Positions 1 to 9,259 of a DNA stretch of 64,000 nucleotides are shown here, piece by piece. The notes below the pieces were generated by a model, which saw nothing but the letters and a program-made list of their open reading frames with translations, had not been told where the DNA came from and did not search any database. Made by a program: the position numbers and the translations under genes. Every line of letters starts with the position of its first letter. Positions within the stretch are counted from its first letter, which is position 1. Source of the stretch: Shinella yambaruensis (GTDB lineage: Bacteria > Pseudomonadota > Alphaproteobacteria > Rhizobiales > Rhizobiaceae); contig NZ_JALJCK010000005.1 of the NCBI RefSeq assembly GCF_022899355.1, positions 62,001-126,000 of the forward strand. Reading direction: 5' to 3'.

Positions 1-191
1 CACGACACCTTGAGGCCGTTCCGCTCCACCAGTTCCTTCAGCCGCCGGATTTCGCCGGCGTCGAGATCGCCGATCTCCTTGTCCCAGACATATTGGAACT
101 CCGCATAGTCGAGCCCCGCCTCCGCAGCGACCCGCAACGCATATTCGGGATCCCGGCTGATGCCGTCGGTGATAACGCCCAGTTTGGCCAT
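1..191 (-). CDS. Sugar phosphate isomerase/epimerase, TIM-barrel type (partial, 3' end outside window)
   Basis: Only the first 63 codons are visible; the gene runs off the left edge. The protein begins MAKLGVITDGISRDPEYALR and continues with AAEAGLDYAEFQYVWDKEIG. This is the first beta strand and helix of the xylose-isomerase-like TIM-barrel family (AP endonuclease 2 superfamily). It lies 34 bp downstream of the hydroxyacid dehydrogenase gene on the same strand and is probably co-transcribed. In threonate/erythronate pathways a barrel isomerase (OtnI type) accompanies an LtnD-type dehydrogenase, so that role is possible but cannot be tested on this fragment. A GGAG element lies 11 nt before the chosen ATG. 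Confidence 0.75.
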   Translation of the reverse strand, partial: MAKLGVITDGISRDPEYALRVAAEAGLDYAEFQYVWDKEIGDLDAGEIRRLKELVERNGLKVS

Positions 192-225
192 GGTGATGTT
201 TGCTCCGGTGTCTTTCGTCTGTTGG

Positions 226-1116
226 CTAGCGGGTTACCGTCGCGCCGACGATCTCCTCGAGGATCTTCGTCACGGCCCAGTTGTCTTCGCCGGGAAAGCG
301 GGTGATGCCCGACTGGAAGAGCTGCATGGCGGCGGCCGTGGTGAACATCGGCACGCCGAACTCCCGGGCATGATCCATGGTGATCGTCAGGTCCTTGTAC
401 ATCGTGCCGATATGGCTGCCCGTGCCGACGAAAGCCCGGTCGAGGATCTTGCCGTAGGCGTTGCGGGTGATGTTGTTGCCCGCCCCCGAAGCGCTGAATA
501 CGTCGTAGAGGACCTGGCCGGAAATGCCGGATTTCGCGCCGAGCACCGCGGCCTCGAAGGTCGCCGTGAAGATCGAACCGATCAGCGCCTGCAGGCATGC
601 CTTGACCGTCTGCCCATCGCCCGCGTTCGCGCCGACCCGGAAGATCTTTTCGCCCACCGCTTCCAGAATGGGCTGATGCACGTCCAGCACCTCCGGCGCG
701 CCCGCGGCCATCATCGTCAACGTGCCGGCCTGCGCGCCCGGATAGCCGCCGCTGACCGGTGCATCGATGAGGTGGATGTCGTGCTTCTTGAGACCGTCGG
801 CGATCTCCCGCGCCTCGGACGGCTTGATGGTCGCGGTGAGGATTACGGTCGATCCCGGTTTGAAACCGCTGACGAGGCCATCCGCGCCGAACACCACGTC
901 CTTCGCCTGCTGACCGTTGAGGACCATTACGAAGACGGCGTCCGATGTCTTCGCCACCGTCGCGGGACTGGCCGCAGGCCTGCCGCCCATCTCCGACAGT
1001 GCTGCCAGCCGATCTTCCCTAAGGTCGAACCCTGCGGTTTCAAAGCCGGCTTTGACAAGGTTGCGCGCAAGACCACTTCCCATGTCGCCAAGACCGATCA
1101 CGCCGACTTTCTTCAT
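226..1116 (-). CDS. NAD(P)-dependent 3-hydroxyisobutyrate/L-threonate dehydrogenase family protein
   Basis: 296-residue beta-hydroxyacid dehydrogenase. The N terminus MKKVGVIGLGDMGSGLARNL carries the Rossmann GxGxMG motif (residues 7-12). The substrate signature DAPVSGG lies near residue 117, and the catalytic lysine region is in the all-alpha C-terminal domain (GDGQTVKACLQ). Length and motifs fit the HIBADH/LtnD family, which oxidises C3-C6 beta-hydroxyacids such as L-threonate, hydroxyisobutyrate or tartronate. The start is the second methionine of a longer frame because GGAGGAGG lies just upstream of it. The neighbouring TIM-barrel isomerase favours a sugar-acid substrate; this is inference. 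Transcription probably starts in the region with twin CATCATATGATG palindromes. Confidence 0.85.
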   Translation of the reverse strand: MKKVGVIGLGDMGSGLARNLVKAGFETAGFDLREDRLAALSEMGGRPAASPATVAKTSDAVFVMVLNGQQAKDVVFGADGLVSGFKPGSTVILTATIKPSEAREIADGLKKHDIHLIDAPVSGGYPGAQAGTLTMMAAGAPEVLDVHQPILEAVGEKIFRVGANAGDGQTVKACLQALIGSIFTATFEAAVLGAKSGISGQVLYDVFSASGAGNNITRNAYGKILDRAFVGTGSHIGTMYKDLTITMDHAREFGVPMFTTAAAMQLFQSGITRFPGEDNWAVTKILEEIVGATVTR

Positions 1117-1149
1117 CCCGACCTCCTCCCGTCGCATGATGGCATCTTC

Positions 1150-1241
1150 TGATGCGATCTATCGACATCACTACATACAATATTACCTCAAGTCAACATC
1201 ATATGATGTTTCTGTTTTAAATCGATCAACATCATATGATG
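1150..1241. promoter_or_regulatory. Operator region: two CATCATATGATG palindromes
   Basis: The 16-mer TCAACATCATATGATG occurs at 1193-1208 and again at 1226-1241. The copies are exactly 33 bp apart, about three helical turns. The core CATCATATGATG is a perfect palindrome. A looser inverted repeat, TGATG-N11-CATCA, lies at 1150-1170, nearer the dehydrogenase start (1116). Phasing, symmetry and location upstream of a sugar-acid operon suggest sites for a dimeric repressor. The ATCATATGAT core resembles those of FCD-type GntR regulators, but no such regulator gene is in the window. Confidence 0.5.
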
Positions 1242-1482
1242 CTCTATGCTTTCCGCGCTCCTTGACTTGGCGCGCAACCGCTCCATCTACCGAGCACCCG
1301 CAAGGCCAACGAATTTCCCAAAGAGGCAATCGGACCATTCTGATGTTTCTCTGATGCGGTAGAGATGGGCAAACCCATCATTCTCACGACAGCGGAATGA
1401 AGAGGTGATTATGCGTTCTGAAGACATTTCCGGCACTGCTTCGTTAAAACATCGACAGGCTCCCTGAACCGATGCGCTCCTA

Positions 1483-1870
1483 AAGGCGCGCGATGTGAAA
1501 GCCTGCTGCACCCCTGATCACGGTCCATTCTTCCTCGCTCTCGGCCACCGCCAAGGCTTCCTCCACACCCTTGCGGCTCAGCAAGCCCGCGTCTTCCAGC
1601 GTCTCAATGTCGGGCAGGCTGCCCAGCGTCTGCAGGGAGAAGGCCAACAGGAAGATGCTTCGTCGGGAGCGCCCGGCGTCGGGCTGCGCGGGCCGGAGAC
1701 GAGAACGTTGGCGTTGCAAAGGCTAGCGATCGTGTCACGGCTGACCTCCTTCCCGAAATTCTTCGACGTGTCGCCGCGGGTGGTCGGCTGGAAATAGGCG
1801 ACGGTCATCAGCACCATGGCCCCGAAGTCGGACAGCCCGTCGCCGGGCCGCGCATCGGATCCTGCGACGC
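1483..1870 (-). pseudogene. scpB-like (SMC-Scp complex subunit) remnant, frameshifted
   Basis: Read on the minus strand, one frame gives MVLMTVAYFQPTTRGDTSKN followed by FGKEVSRDTIASL and GPRSPTPGAP. This is the second winged-helix part of ScpB as found on rhizobial plasmids. The frame then breaks near 1660 and the continuation is in another frame as LGSLPDIETLEDAGLLSRKG. The YTYVTTKHF-type stretch normally between the two halves is missing, which fits a small deletion plus frameshift. The N-terminal half of ScpB is absent. It sits immediately downstream of a DUF1403-like remnant, the usual partner order. The product is certainly non-functional. Assignment is from remembered family motifs, not a search. 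Confidence 0.6.
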
Positions 1871-2223
1871 TCTGATGATATAGGCATAGACCGGTCGGCT
1901 TTGGTGCTGCCAGCCACCGACAAAAAGACGTTTCGTAGGGCCGCTCGAAGAGCCGCGTCACACTCCCGGCGGGAGACGATGCCGTGCGCCGAAGCCGGCA
2001 TGGCATCTTCCTCGAGCAATTTTTCAATGGCCGCTCCTGCCCCTTCGTCCATGGCGAGGCAGACGGCCCGCGTAACGAGGGTCGCCCGCGGCACAGAGCC
2101 GTGGCGTTCCGCCATCAGGAACCGCACGGGACGGTGCCATTTCAGCATCACGGCGATCAGCAGGTCAGTGAGCGCCCACAGTAAGGACGGATAGGGATAT
2201 CGCCTGCTCAGGCGGTACTCCAC
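1871..2223 (-). pseudogene. DUF1403-like remnant
   Basis: A minus-strand frame contains PSLLWALTDLLIAVMLKWHR and EGAGAAIEKLLEEDAMPASA, resembling the C-terminal half of DUF1403 proteins (a KGAGxVVExLLxDDAV pattern). The frame then shifts near 1970. The expected RRLFERL...FRLYGL ending is seen in the adjacent frame as SVTRLFERPY ... PTGLCLY. The N-terminal half is absent, so the gene is 5' truncated as well as frameshifted. DUF1403 genes often precede an scpB-like gene in Rhizobiales, and the scpB remnant follows here. Function unknown; not expected to be expressed. Confidence 0.5.
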
Positions 2224-2356
2224 AAGTTAACGGGGCAATTCGTATTGGATGTCCTCGATGAGCGCTACCAGTTCAGAGTCCTCGATCTTCAGAACTCCTG
2301 CTGTGGACGGTGACAAAGCATGCTTTCCGAGGATCGACCGCCCTTCCGTCCCTCGG

Positions 2357-3577
2357 CTATGCGAGTATTTGCGCCCCAAGCAGCCTCTTGACATCCTCGT
2401 CACTGAGACCATGACGCGTTGCAAGTTCATGCGTGTGCTCTCCGAGAGCCGGCGGCTGCATGCGTATGCCCAACGCCAGCTCATCGATGAACATCGGCAA
2501 TCTAGGAAGCTTCGCAGTGCCGCCGCGCACCAGGCTAGTCTCCACCAGCCAGTTGTTGGCGTTCAGGTGCGGATCTTCGAAGAGGTCGCCGGGCGTGGCA
2601 ACCGGTGCGGCGGGAATGGCATTGGCGACCAGAATGTCCATGAAGGCCTGCCGGCTGTATCCGGCGGCGATCCCCGCGATGATGGCCTGCAACGCCCCGT
2701 GCTCGGTAAGGCGCTTTTCATTTGTCGTATAACGGGGATCGGTGAGAAGCGCCTCCTGGCCGAACGCCTTGCAGAATGCCGCCCAATGCCGGTCGCTTGT
2801 TATGCCGACAAAGACGATTTCATCGTCTCCAGTGCGAAACGTCTCGTAGATGGCCCACGATCGGCCGCGCACGGGCATGGGCTTGGCCGGTATGCCGGTC
2901 GCCGCCTCGCCCGCCATATGCTGGCCCACCAGGAACGCGGCGGTTTCGAACAGGGCGCTTCCGACCTTCGCGCCGAGACCGGTCCTGTCGCGTTGCCTGA
3001 GGGCGGTGAGAATGGCCATTGCGCCGAAGACGCCACCGAGGATATCGACGATCGAAGCGCCCGCACGCATGGGTTTTCCGGGCTCGCCGGTCATATAGGC
3101 CAGGCCGGCCATGTACTGGACAACCTCGTCGAGAGCGGGGCGGGTCTCGTAGGGGCCGGGCAGGAAGCCCTTGAGCGTGCAGTAGATCAGGCGGGGATTC
3201 AGTTTCGAGACCTCCTCATAGCCCAGTCCGATGCGCTCGGCCGTGCCCGGAGCATAGTTCTCGACAAGGACATCGGCATCGCGGATCATCGCGTGCGCGA
3301 AAGCACGCCCCTCTTCCGACTTGAGATCGATGCCGATGGATTTCTTGTTCCTGTTGAAATAGGCGAAGGTGCCCGCGACGAACCCTTTCAGGTTTCGCGT
3401 CCGGTCTCCCAGGGGCGCAGGCTCGACCTTGATGACTTCGGCCCCGAGGTCAGCCAGGACCAGTCCGCAGGACGGCCCCATGATCGTATGACAAAACTCC
3501 AGAACCCTGATGCCCGAGAGTGGCAAATCCACCGTCGTCGCATCGGCGTCTGTCGGGGACTGAGATTGGTCCGACAT
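2357..3577 (-). CDS. CaiB/BaiF family (class III) CoA-transferase
   Basis: 406-residue class III CoA-transferase, which moves CoA between an acyl-CoA and a carboxylic acid. N-terminal LSGIRVLEFCHTIMGPSCG and LADLGAEVIKVEP form the CoA-binding Rossmann-like fold. The acyl-carrying Asp is present as D150 in RPALDEVVQYMAGL, and GEPGKPMRAG follows. The start at MSDQ was chosen because AAGGA lies 7 nt upstream; the longer frame has no better ribosome site. It is the last gene of an operon with an Fbp-type ABC importer, so the imported acid is probably activated as a CoA thioester. Its 21 kb paralogue lacks the catalytic Asp. Confidence 0.9.
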   Translation of the reverse strand: MSDQSQSPTDADATTVDLPLSGIRVLEFCHTIMGPSCGLVLADLGAEVIKVEPAPLGDRTRNLKGFVAGTFAYFNRNKKSIGIDLKSEEGRAFAHAMIRDADVLVENYAPGTAERIGLGYEEVSKLNPRLIYCTLKGFLPGPYETRPALDEVVQYMAGLAYMTGEPGKPMRAGASIVDILGGVFGAMAILTALRQRDRTGLGAKVGSALFETAAFLVGQHMAGEAATGIPAKPMPVRGRSWAIYETFRTGDDEIVFVGITSDRHWAAFCKAFGQEALLTDPRYTTNEKRLTEHGALQAIIAGIAAGYSRQAFMDILVANAIPAAPVATPGDLFEDPHLNANNWLVETSLVRGGTAKLPRLPMFIDELALGIRMQPPALGEHTHELATRHGLSDEDVKRLLGAQILA

Positions 3578-3649
3578 TTTCATTTCCTTCTGTCTGCGCA
3601 GTATGTCTTGCGTCATGGTCTCTTCGTTGGTCCGGGCGACCGCACCCGC

Positions 3650-4738
3650 CTAGCTAGCGGCCTCGGGGGCATCAAAGATCCAGAGGTGTTCCGGCTGTAT
3701 TTCCAGCCAGTGATCGTCGCCGGAAATCTGCCGTTCGCCGTAGACACGCAGCAGCGAGGGTCCGAACCGGAAGAAATGCTCCCACCGGCTGCCGCCGAAC
3801 ATGGAATGAGCGAGGGGAAGCGGGAACCGGTTGGGGCCGCTACCGGCGCCGGCGACCTGAATGCGTTCGGCGCGGACGACCGCCACGACGGCACTTCCGA
3901 CACGGTAATTTCCGCGCGTCTCGCCGACCAGCTCGATATCGGAGGCCTCGCAGCGAATACGGGTGCGCCCGCCTTCCAGGATTTCGACGACCGTACCGAG
4001 GATCCGGTTGTTCGTGCCGAAGAACTCCGCGGAAAAGATGTTGGCGGGATTGTTGTATATGCCGACCGGCGTATCCTCCTGCACCACGTTCCCGTCGGAC
4101 AGCAGGATGATCCGGTCGGCGAGCGCCATGGCCTCCGCCTGGTCGTGGGTCACCATGACCGCCGACAGCTGCAGATCGACGATCAGGCTGCGCAGCCACG
4201 CCTTGGCTTCGTCCCTGAGCTTGGCGTCGAGGTTGGACAGCGGCTCGTCGAGGAGGAGAACCGGCGGCTTGTAAACGAGCGCGCGCGCGATCGCGACCCG
4301 CTGCTGCTGGCCGCCGGAAAGCTGGTGCGGGAAACGTTCGGCAAGGCCGGAAAGGCCGAGTTCCTTGAGCGCGTCATGAGTGCGCGTCGCTATCTCCAGC
4401 TTGTCCACCCCGCGCAGCTTCAGACCGTAGGCGACATTGTCGAACACACTGCGATGCGGCCAGAGGGCATAAGACTGGAAAACCAGGCCGAGGTCGCGTT
4501 TCTCCGCGGGAACATCGAGCCGGCGATCGCCCTGGAACAGGACTTTCTCGTCGATCCGGATGGAGCCGAGCTGCGGGGCTTCAAGGCCGGCGATCGCCCG
4601 CAGCAGCGTAGTCTTGCCGCTTCCCGAAGGACCGAGCAGGACCACGACCTCGCCGCGCCCCACCTCAAGCGAGACGCCCTTCAATATCTTGAATGCGCCG
4701 AAGCTGACGTGAAGATCTGTGATAACCAGATTACCCAT
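3650..4738 (-). CDS. ABC transporter ATP-binding protein, Fbp/Pot type
   Basis: 362-residue ATPase powering uptake through the adjacent double permease. Walker [10 protein letters not shown] (about residue 37), Q-loop VFQSYALWP, signature [15 protein letters not shown], Walker [14 protein letters not shown] and the switch histidine in [10 protein letters not shown] are intact. A C-terminal TOBE-like domain of about 110 residues is typical of FbpC/PotA/ThiQ-class importers. The chosen start overlaps the permease stop (ATGGGTAA), indicating translational coupling. Such transporters carry Fe(III), polyamines, phosphonates or organic acids. With CoA-transferase and dehydratase neighbours, an organic or sugar acid is more likely than iron; that is inference. 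Confidence 0.9.
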   Translation of the reverse strand: MGNLVITDLHVSFGAFKILKGVSLEVGRGEVVVLLGPSGSGKTTLLRAIAGLEAPQLGSIRIDEKVLFQGDRRLDVPAEKRDLGLVFQSYALWPHRSVFDNVAYGLKLRGVDKLEIATRTHDALKELGLSGLAERFPHQLSGGQQQRVAIARALVYKPPVLLLDEPLSNLDAKLRDEAKAWLRSLIVDLQLSAVMVTHDQAEAMALADRIILLSDGNVVQEDTPVGIYNNPANIFSAEFFGTNNRILGTVVEILEGGRTRIRCEASDIELVGETRGNYRVGSAVVAVVRAERIQVAGAGSGPNRFPLPLAHSMFGGSRWEHFFRFGPSLLRVYGERQISGDDHWLEIQPEHLWIFDAPEAAS

Positions 4739-6401
4739 GCAAGCGAACTCCAAAACGGAATGCAGTAATCACGCCGATGCCGATCAGGACGAGATTGATG
4801 ACGGCGAGCGCCGCCACCTGGTTCATCGAGCCCGTCTCCGAAAGCGTGACAAGAAGAGCGCCGATCACCTCGGTGCCGGATGTGAGCAGATAGACGCCGG
4901 TCGAGTATTCCCGTTCGAACATCAGGAACACGAGAAGCCAGCTCGTCAGCAGCCCCACACGGATGAGGGGCAGGGTCACGTCGAACATCGCCCGCCGGCG
5001 GGTCGCGCCGATGCTGACCGCCGCCTCCTCCAACTCCTTGCCGACCTGGACCAGCGAACTCGAAACCAGACGCGCACCATAGGGAAGCCAGACCACCGTA
5101 TAGGCCAGCCAGATGCTGAAAAGCGTCGCGCGAAGCGGTGCCAGGGGGCTGATGAATAGGAACACCCACAGGAAGGCGAGGCCGGCCAGAAGCCCCGGAA
5201 TGGCGCGCGGAACCAGGATCAGATAATCCATTAGATGGGTCCACTCGTCATTGCGCCGGTGCGCGGCAAAGGCGATCGCTGCATAACAAGCGACGGCAAG
5301 GCCGCCGCCGACCACGCCAATGAGCACGCTGTTGCGAATGCCGCGAACCAGCACGGGCTCGCTGAAGACGAAGCGGAACTGGTCCAGCGTCAGCACGTCG
5401 AAGAGATTGACGTTCGGCCCCCAATACGTGACGAATGCGCGCAGCGTGATGCCGGAGATCGGCACGATGACGGTCACGGCAAGCCAGGCGAGCGCCAGCA
5501 TCAGGGCGGGATAACGCCAGGCGCCAAGCGTGAGCGGCCTCTGGCGCGCCGCCTTGCCCCGCACCGTCACGAACTTGTCCGCCACCTTAAGATAATGCCG
5601 CTGCAGCATCACCAGCGGGAAGGTCAGGAGGACGATCAGCACGGCGACCGTCGCCATGAGGTGATAGGCGGGGACGCCGAGGCGGGTGGTCAGCTTATAG
5701 AGATAGACCGCGAGCATGCTGAAATTGTTCGAGTTGCCCAGAACGAGGGCGAGGCCGAACATCTCCACGCCGGCAAAGAAGACCAGCACCGCGCTGAACA
5801 TCAGGGCCGGCGCCACGAGAGGCAGGTTGACGTCGAGGGCGACCCGCAACGGGCCGGCGCCGGTGGTCCGCGCGGCCTCCTCGACATCCGAGCCCACGCC
5901 CTTGAGGGCGGTCGAGACATACAGGAAGACGTAGGGAACATGGCTCAGCCCGCCGATCACGGCAATGGCGACCGGCGAATAGATGTTCCAGGGCGCGACG
6001 CCGAAGAGCTGCTTCGACCAGACGGTGTAAAAGCCCACCGGGCCGGCCGCGACGACGTAGCCGAGCGCGAGAACCACGGGGGACACGAGAATAGGCACGA
6101 GGATGAGCGGCTCCAGAACGCCGCGTCCCGGTATGTCGGTGCGAGCGACGAGGAGCGCCAGCAAGGCGCCCAGCGGCAGGGCCACCACCAGCATGCCCGT
6201 CGCCACGAGCAGCGAGTTCCGCAAGGCAACCCAGAACTCCGGATCCCTCAGGACGAAGCCGAAGGCGTCGAGCGTGAAATGCGAATCCGCATGGAAGAAC
6301 GGGCCGGACAGAACACTCTGGTAGAAGAGAATTCCAAGGGGCAGACAGACAGCGCCTGCCGTCACCAGGATGACCACCGCCCGCGATGGGTTCATTACCA
6401 T
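4731..6401 (-). CDS. ABC transporter permease, fused double-domain (FbpB-like)
   Basis: 556-residue inner-membrane permease made of two tandem binding-protein-dependent permease domains with about twelve membrane spans. Coupling-loop (EAA) motifs appear twice: VEEAARTTGAGPLRVALDV in the N half and LEEAAVSIGATRRRAMFDV in the C half. This fused arrangement is that of FbpB/ThiP/AfuB permeases. The start is one of two close ATGs (6401 or 6395) with AGGA 8 nt upstream; the long upstream extension of the frame is unlikely. It follows the SBP gene and overlaps the ATPase gene by 8 nt, so the three form one importer. Confidence 0.9.
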   Translation of the reverse strand: MVMNPSRAVVILVTAGAVCLPLGILFYQSVLSGPFFHADSHFTLDAFGFVLRDPEFWVALRNSLLVATGMLVVALPLGALLALLVARTDIPGRGVLEPLILVPILVSPVVLALGYVVAAGPVGFYTVWSKQLFGVAPWNIYSPVAIAVIGGLSHVPYVFLYVSTALKGVGSDVEEAARTTGAGPLRVALDVNLPLVAPALMFSAVLVFFAGVEMFGLALVLGNSNNFSMLAVYLYKLTTRLGVPAYHLMATVAVLIVLLTFPLVMLQRHYLKVADKFVTVRGKAARQRPLTLGAWRYPALMLALAWLAVTVIVPISGITLRAFVTYWGPNVNLFDVLTLDQFRFVFSEPVLVRGIRNSVLIGVVGGGLAVACYAAIAFAAHRRNDEWTHLMDYLILVPRAIPGLLAGLAFLWVFLFISPLAPLRATLFSIWLAYTVVWLPYGARLVSSSLVQVGKELEEAAVSIGATRRRAMFDVTLPLIRVGLLTSWLLVFLMFEREYSTGVYLLTSGTEVIGALLVTLSETGSMNQVAALAVINLVLIGIGVITAFRFGVRLHG

Positions 6402-6573
6402 GAAAAATTTTCCTGTTTGTATTGCACCGAAGACCTTTTGCCCTGCGCGCGTCTTGAAAGCGGCGTTCCGAACGCCAGCGGTCGGCACATCGCCGAGGTC
6501 CCGTTCCGGCGATACCGGGACGGGACTGGTTCCATCCGCATGAATGTGAGGTCTCATGCGGCGCGCCGAATCC

Positions 6574-7665
6574 TCACTGGCCCGCGCTCAGCGAGCTCTT
6601 CCAGGTGTTGAGGAATTCGAGCCGCTTGTCCTGGTCGAGAAATTCCAGCAATCCCGGACCCATGACCGGCGGCTTCAGCCGGTCGCCATAGGTCTTGGTC
6701 AGGTCTTCCCGGGTCATCGGTCCGGTCACGTCGTCGCGGAGCGAGTGGAATCCCATCCCGTCGATGATCTGCTGACCGCGCTGCGAGAGCATGTAGTCGA
6801 GGAAGAGCTTTCCGGCATTGGGATTCTGCGCCTTGGCGGTGACGAAGGCCATTCGGGACGCGATGACGAGATAATCCTGCGGGAAGACGATGCCGAGGCT
6901 CGGATTATCGCGGCCGTAGGATGACGCATGGCTCGGCTGATTGTAGCCGAACACGTTCTCGCCCGACGCGATGCTCTCGATCATTTCGCCGGTGCTGGAA
7001 TAGAACCGGGAGGACGCCGCGCCGAGCGCCCTTGCGAGCGTCCAGAATTCGGGAAAGATCTTGCTGTCCTGCGTGATGGCGAAAAAGCCGAGGCCGGCCG
7101 TCTCGATATTGTAGGAGGCGATGCGCCCGCTGAACGTATCGAGGTTCTCGGTGATCAGCCGGGCGATGTCGGCATGCGTCTGCGGCACCTGCTCAGGCTT
7201 CAGCGCATCCTTGTTGTAGGCGAAGATCATCGGTTCGAATGTCGTCCCGTATGCGCCCTTGCCCTGCCAGACGGCCCAGTCGGGAAGATGCGCGCTTTCG
7301 GGAGACGCATAATCCAGCGAGTGGCCGTCCGTGACGAGCTTGGCCTGGAGATCCAGCGCCGAGCTCCAGAGCACATCCGCCGATTGCGCCCCGCCGGCGG
7401 CCTCGCTGATGAAGCGATTGTAAATGACCACGGTGTTGAGGTCGTTGAGCTCCACCGTAATACCCGGATACTCCGCCTGGAAGCCCTCGATGAGCGGACG
7501 CAGCGTCGTCGTGCTCAGCGGCGCGTAGAGGACGACCTTGCCCTCGGCGGTCGCCGCATCGACGATGGCCTGATAGTCCGGCGGATAATAGTCGGGAAAT
7601 GCCGAAAACGCGGAGGCCGGCATGAGAGCCAGACCCGTCGCGATCATTGCCGAATACCACTTCAT
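6574..7665 (-). CDS. Extracellular solute-binding protein (family 1/Fe(III)-type)
   Basis: 363-residue periplasmic binding protein. A Sec signal peptide (MKWYSAMIATGLALMPASAF) is followed by EGKVVLYAPLSTTTLRPLIE and a two-lobed fold typical of the AfuA/FbpA/PotD-like SBP_bac_8 group. No paired tyrosines that would mark a ferric-binding site are obvious, so the ligand is open. It is the first gene of the minus-strand operon (SBP, permease, ATPase, CoA-transferase) and diverges from the dehydratase operon across a 430-bp region holding two LysR-type boxes. A second importer with the same layout lies at 14.8-19.0 kb. Confidence 0.88.
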   Translation of the reverse strand: MKWYSAMIATGLALMPASAFSAFPDYYPPDYQAIVDAATAEGKVVLYAPLSTTTLRPLIEGFQAEYPGITVELNDLNTVVIYNRFISEAAGGAQSADVLWSSALDLQAKLVTDGHSLDYASPESAHLPDWAVWQGKGAYGTTFEPMIFAYNKDALKPEQVPQTHADIARLITENLDTFSGRIASYNIETAGLGFFAITQDSKIFPEFWTLARALGAASSRFYSSTGEMIESIASGENVFGYNQPSHASSYGRDNPSLGIVFPQDYLVIASRMAFVTAKAQNPNAGKLFLDYMLSQRGQQIIDGMGFHSLRDDVTGPMTREDLTKTYGDRLKPPVMGPGLLEFLDQDKRLEFLNTWKSSLSAGQ

Positions 7666-8095
7666 ATATTCCTCCCAGAAAATGTTCTATGTGCCGGACC
7701 GAGCGACCTGCCTGTGCTTTGAACGGCGTCCCTCCGCATACGTCCGTCTTCTGCGCGCATCGTGCCTTCAGTTCGCAGAAGACACAAACACAGACGGGCA
7801 ATCCGGCACGGTCGCTTCGCCACCGGATGACCGTATGGGATGAGCAAATAGGCAGCAAATGCGATAATCGCGGCGCGGTCATAGCTAGGCGTTATGACCT
7901 CTCGCAGGATAGCGCCGCCCGCCGCAGGATCGAGGGAGCGGAGCCGGGACAGGCGCGGCCATACCCTGGCGTTATGACCGCGCCATAAATATTTAATTTG
8001 AAGCACAATCACGCGTCTTGTTAGGTCCCATCACCTCACGATCCGCTTGCAGGCCCCAGCGGCCGGGCTCGTGACAAGGAGGAGGAGAGACTGAC
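7666..8095. promoter_or_regulatory. Divergent regulatory region with two LysR-type boxes
   Basis: This 430-bp gene-free stretch separates the SBP operon (minus) from the dehydratase operon (plus). It contains GGTCATAGCTAGGCGTTATG at 7877-7896, continuing ACC to 7899, and GGCCATACCCTGGCGTTATG at 7957-7976, continuing ACC to 7979. The two copies lie exactly 80 bp apart. Each is an ATA-N9-TAT inverted repeat, which meets the T-N11-A rule of LysR-type regulators. A third match lies at 21295-21309. No coding remnant was recognised in the rest. Confidence 0.65.
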
Positions 8096-9217
8096 ATGAG
8101 CGTGATAGCGGCGATCGAAGCCTGTACCGTCAATCTGCCGCTTGCCAAGCCGGTCCAGTTGTCGACACGCCGCATCGAGAAGCGCTGGTATACTCTCGTG
8201 CGGGTGCGGTGCACGGATGGCAGCATCGGCATCGGCATCTGCCATGGCGGCACGCGCTATGGAGGGCTGGCCACGACGGCGGTCAGGGAACTGTTCAGCC
8301 CCCTCCTGGCCGGCGAGGATCCGCACCGCACGGAAGGCCTGTGGCAGGCCATGTACCAGGACTCCCTTCTCAACGGGCGGACCGGCGCGGTGATGCGGGC
8401 GCTGAGCGCGGTGGACATCGCCCTTTGGGACCGGAACGCGAGGAAAAGCGGCCTCCCACTCTGGCGTTATCTCGGCGCAGTGTCGAAGGGCACGATCCCG
8501 ACCTATGCGAGCGGCGGCTATTATGCGGAAGGCAAGACCCCCCAGGATCTTGGCGACGAGGTCGCAGGCTATGTGGCGGCGGGGTTCAAGGCCATAAAGA
8601 TCAAGATCGGCGCGGCTTCCCCCTCGGTCGACCTCGCGCGGGTCGCCGCGGCACGCGCCGCCCTCGGCGACGACGGGCTGCTGCTGCTCGACGCCAACAA
8701 TGCATGGAACAACCTCGCATCGGCGCTCGAGGCGTTGAGGCCCATGCTCGACTATCGTCCGTTTCTCATCGAGGAGCCGTTCGGTCCGGACGACAACGAC
8801 AATCACGCCCGGCTGGCTGCGGCCTTGCCCGTATCTATCGCGACCGGAGAGCTGGTCGCCGGACGCTGGGGGCACCGGGAACTGATGGAGCGCGCGCGCA
8901 TCACCGTTCTCCAGCCCGACGTGGCGGTTTGCGGCGGCGTCACCGAGTTCCGCAGGATCGCCGCGACGGCGGCAAGTTCGGGCGTCGCGATCGCCCCGCA
9001 TTCGCTTCAGGACATTCACGCGCATCTTGTCGCCTCCACACAAAACGCCCTGTTCCTCGAATATTTCCCGGACGATTCCATCGTGCCGGTCGGAAAGCTT
9101 TTCGACAGGCGCCTGCATCTGCACGGCGGAAACGTCGACCTGCCACAGCAGCCGGGTCTCGGCTTCGATTTCGACGAGGATGCCGTGTCGCACTTCCAGG
9201 TTGACCCCTGGTCATAG
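8096..9217 (+). CDS. Mandelate racemase/muconate lactonizing enzyme family protein (MR-like)
   Basis: 373-residue enolase-superfamily enzyme that abstracts the alpha proton of a carboxylate, giving racemisation or dehydration. Residues line up with mandelate racemase at a steady offset: K168-x-K170 (KIK), metal ligands D199 (LLDANNAW), E226/E227 (EEPF) and E252 (TGE), and the Asp-His dyad D275 (QPD) and H302 (APHSLQD). All acid-base residues are therefore present. It is the first gene of a four-gene operon (second enolase-family enzyme, hydroxyacid dehydrogenase, lyase). AGGAGGAGAG precedes the ATG. Substrate unknown; a hydroxy acid or aldonate/aldarate fits the neighbours. Confidence 0.88.
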   Translation: MSVIAAIEACTVNLPLAKPVQLSTRRIEKRWYTLVRVRCTDGSIGIGICHGGTRYGGLATTAVRELFSPLLAGEDPHRTEGLWQAMYQDSLLNGRTGAVMRALSAVDIALWDRNARKSGLPLWRYLGAVSKGTIPTYASGGYYAEGKTPQDLGDEVAGYVAAGFKAIKIKIGAASPSVDLARVAAARAALGDDGLLLLDANNAWNNLASALEALRPMLDYRPFLIEEPFGPDDNDNHARLAAALPVSIATGELVAGRWGHRELMERARITVLQPDVAVCGGVTEFRRIAATAASSGVAIAPHSLQDIHAHLVASTQNALFLEYFPDDSIVPVGKLFDRRLHLHGGNVDLPQQPGLGFDFDEDAVSHFQVDPWS

Positions 9218-9259
9218 CGTATCAAACGTCGGCGCTGCGTTTTTCAGGGAAGAGAAAAC

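Noticed and set aside
2227-2356. Short frame overlapping the end of the CoA-transferase gene
   Set aside because: Antiparallel or shifted relative to a clear gene end, without a ribosome site or conserved motif.
2249-4768. Plus-strand open stretch of 839 codons
   Set aside because: It is antisense to the CoA-transferase and ABC ATPase genes, has no ribosome site or family motif, and owes its openness to GC-rich codon bias.
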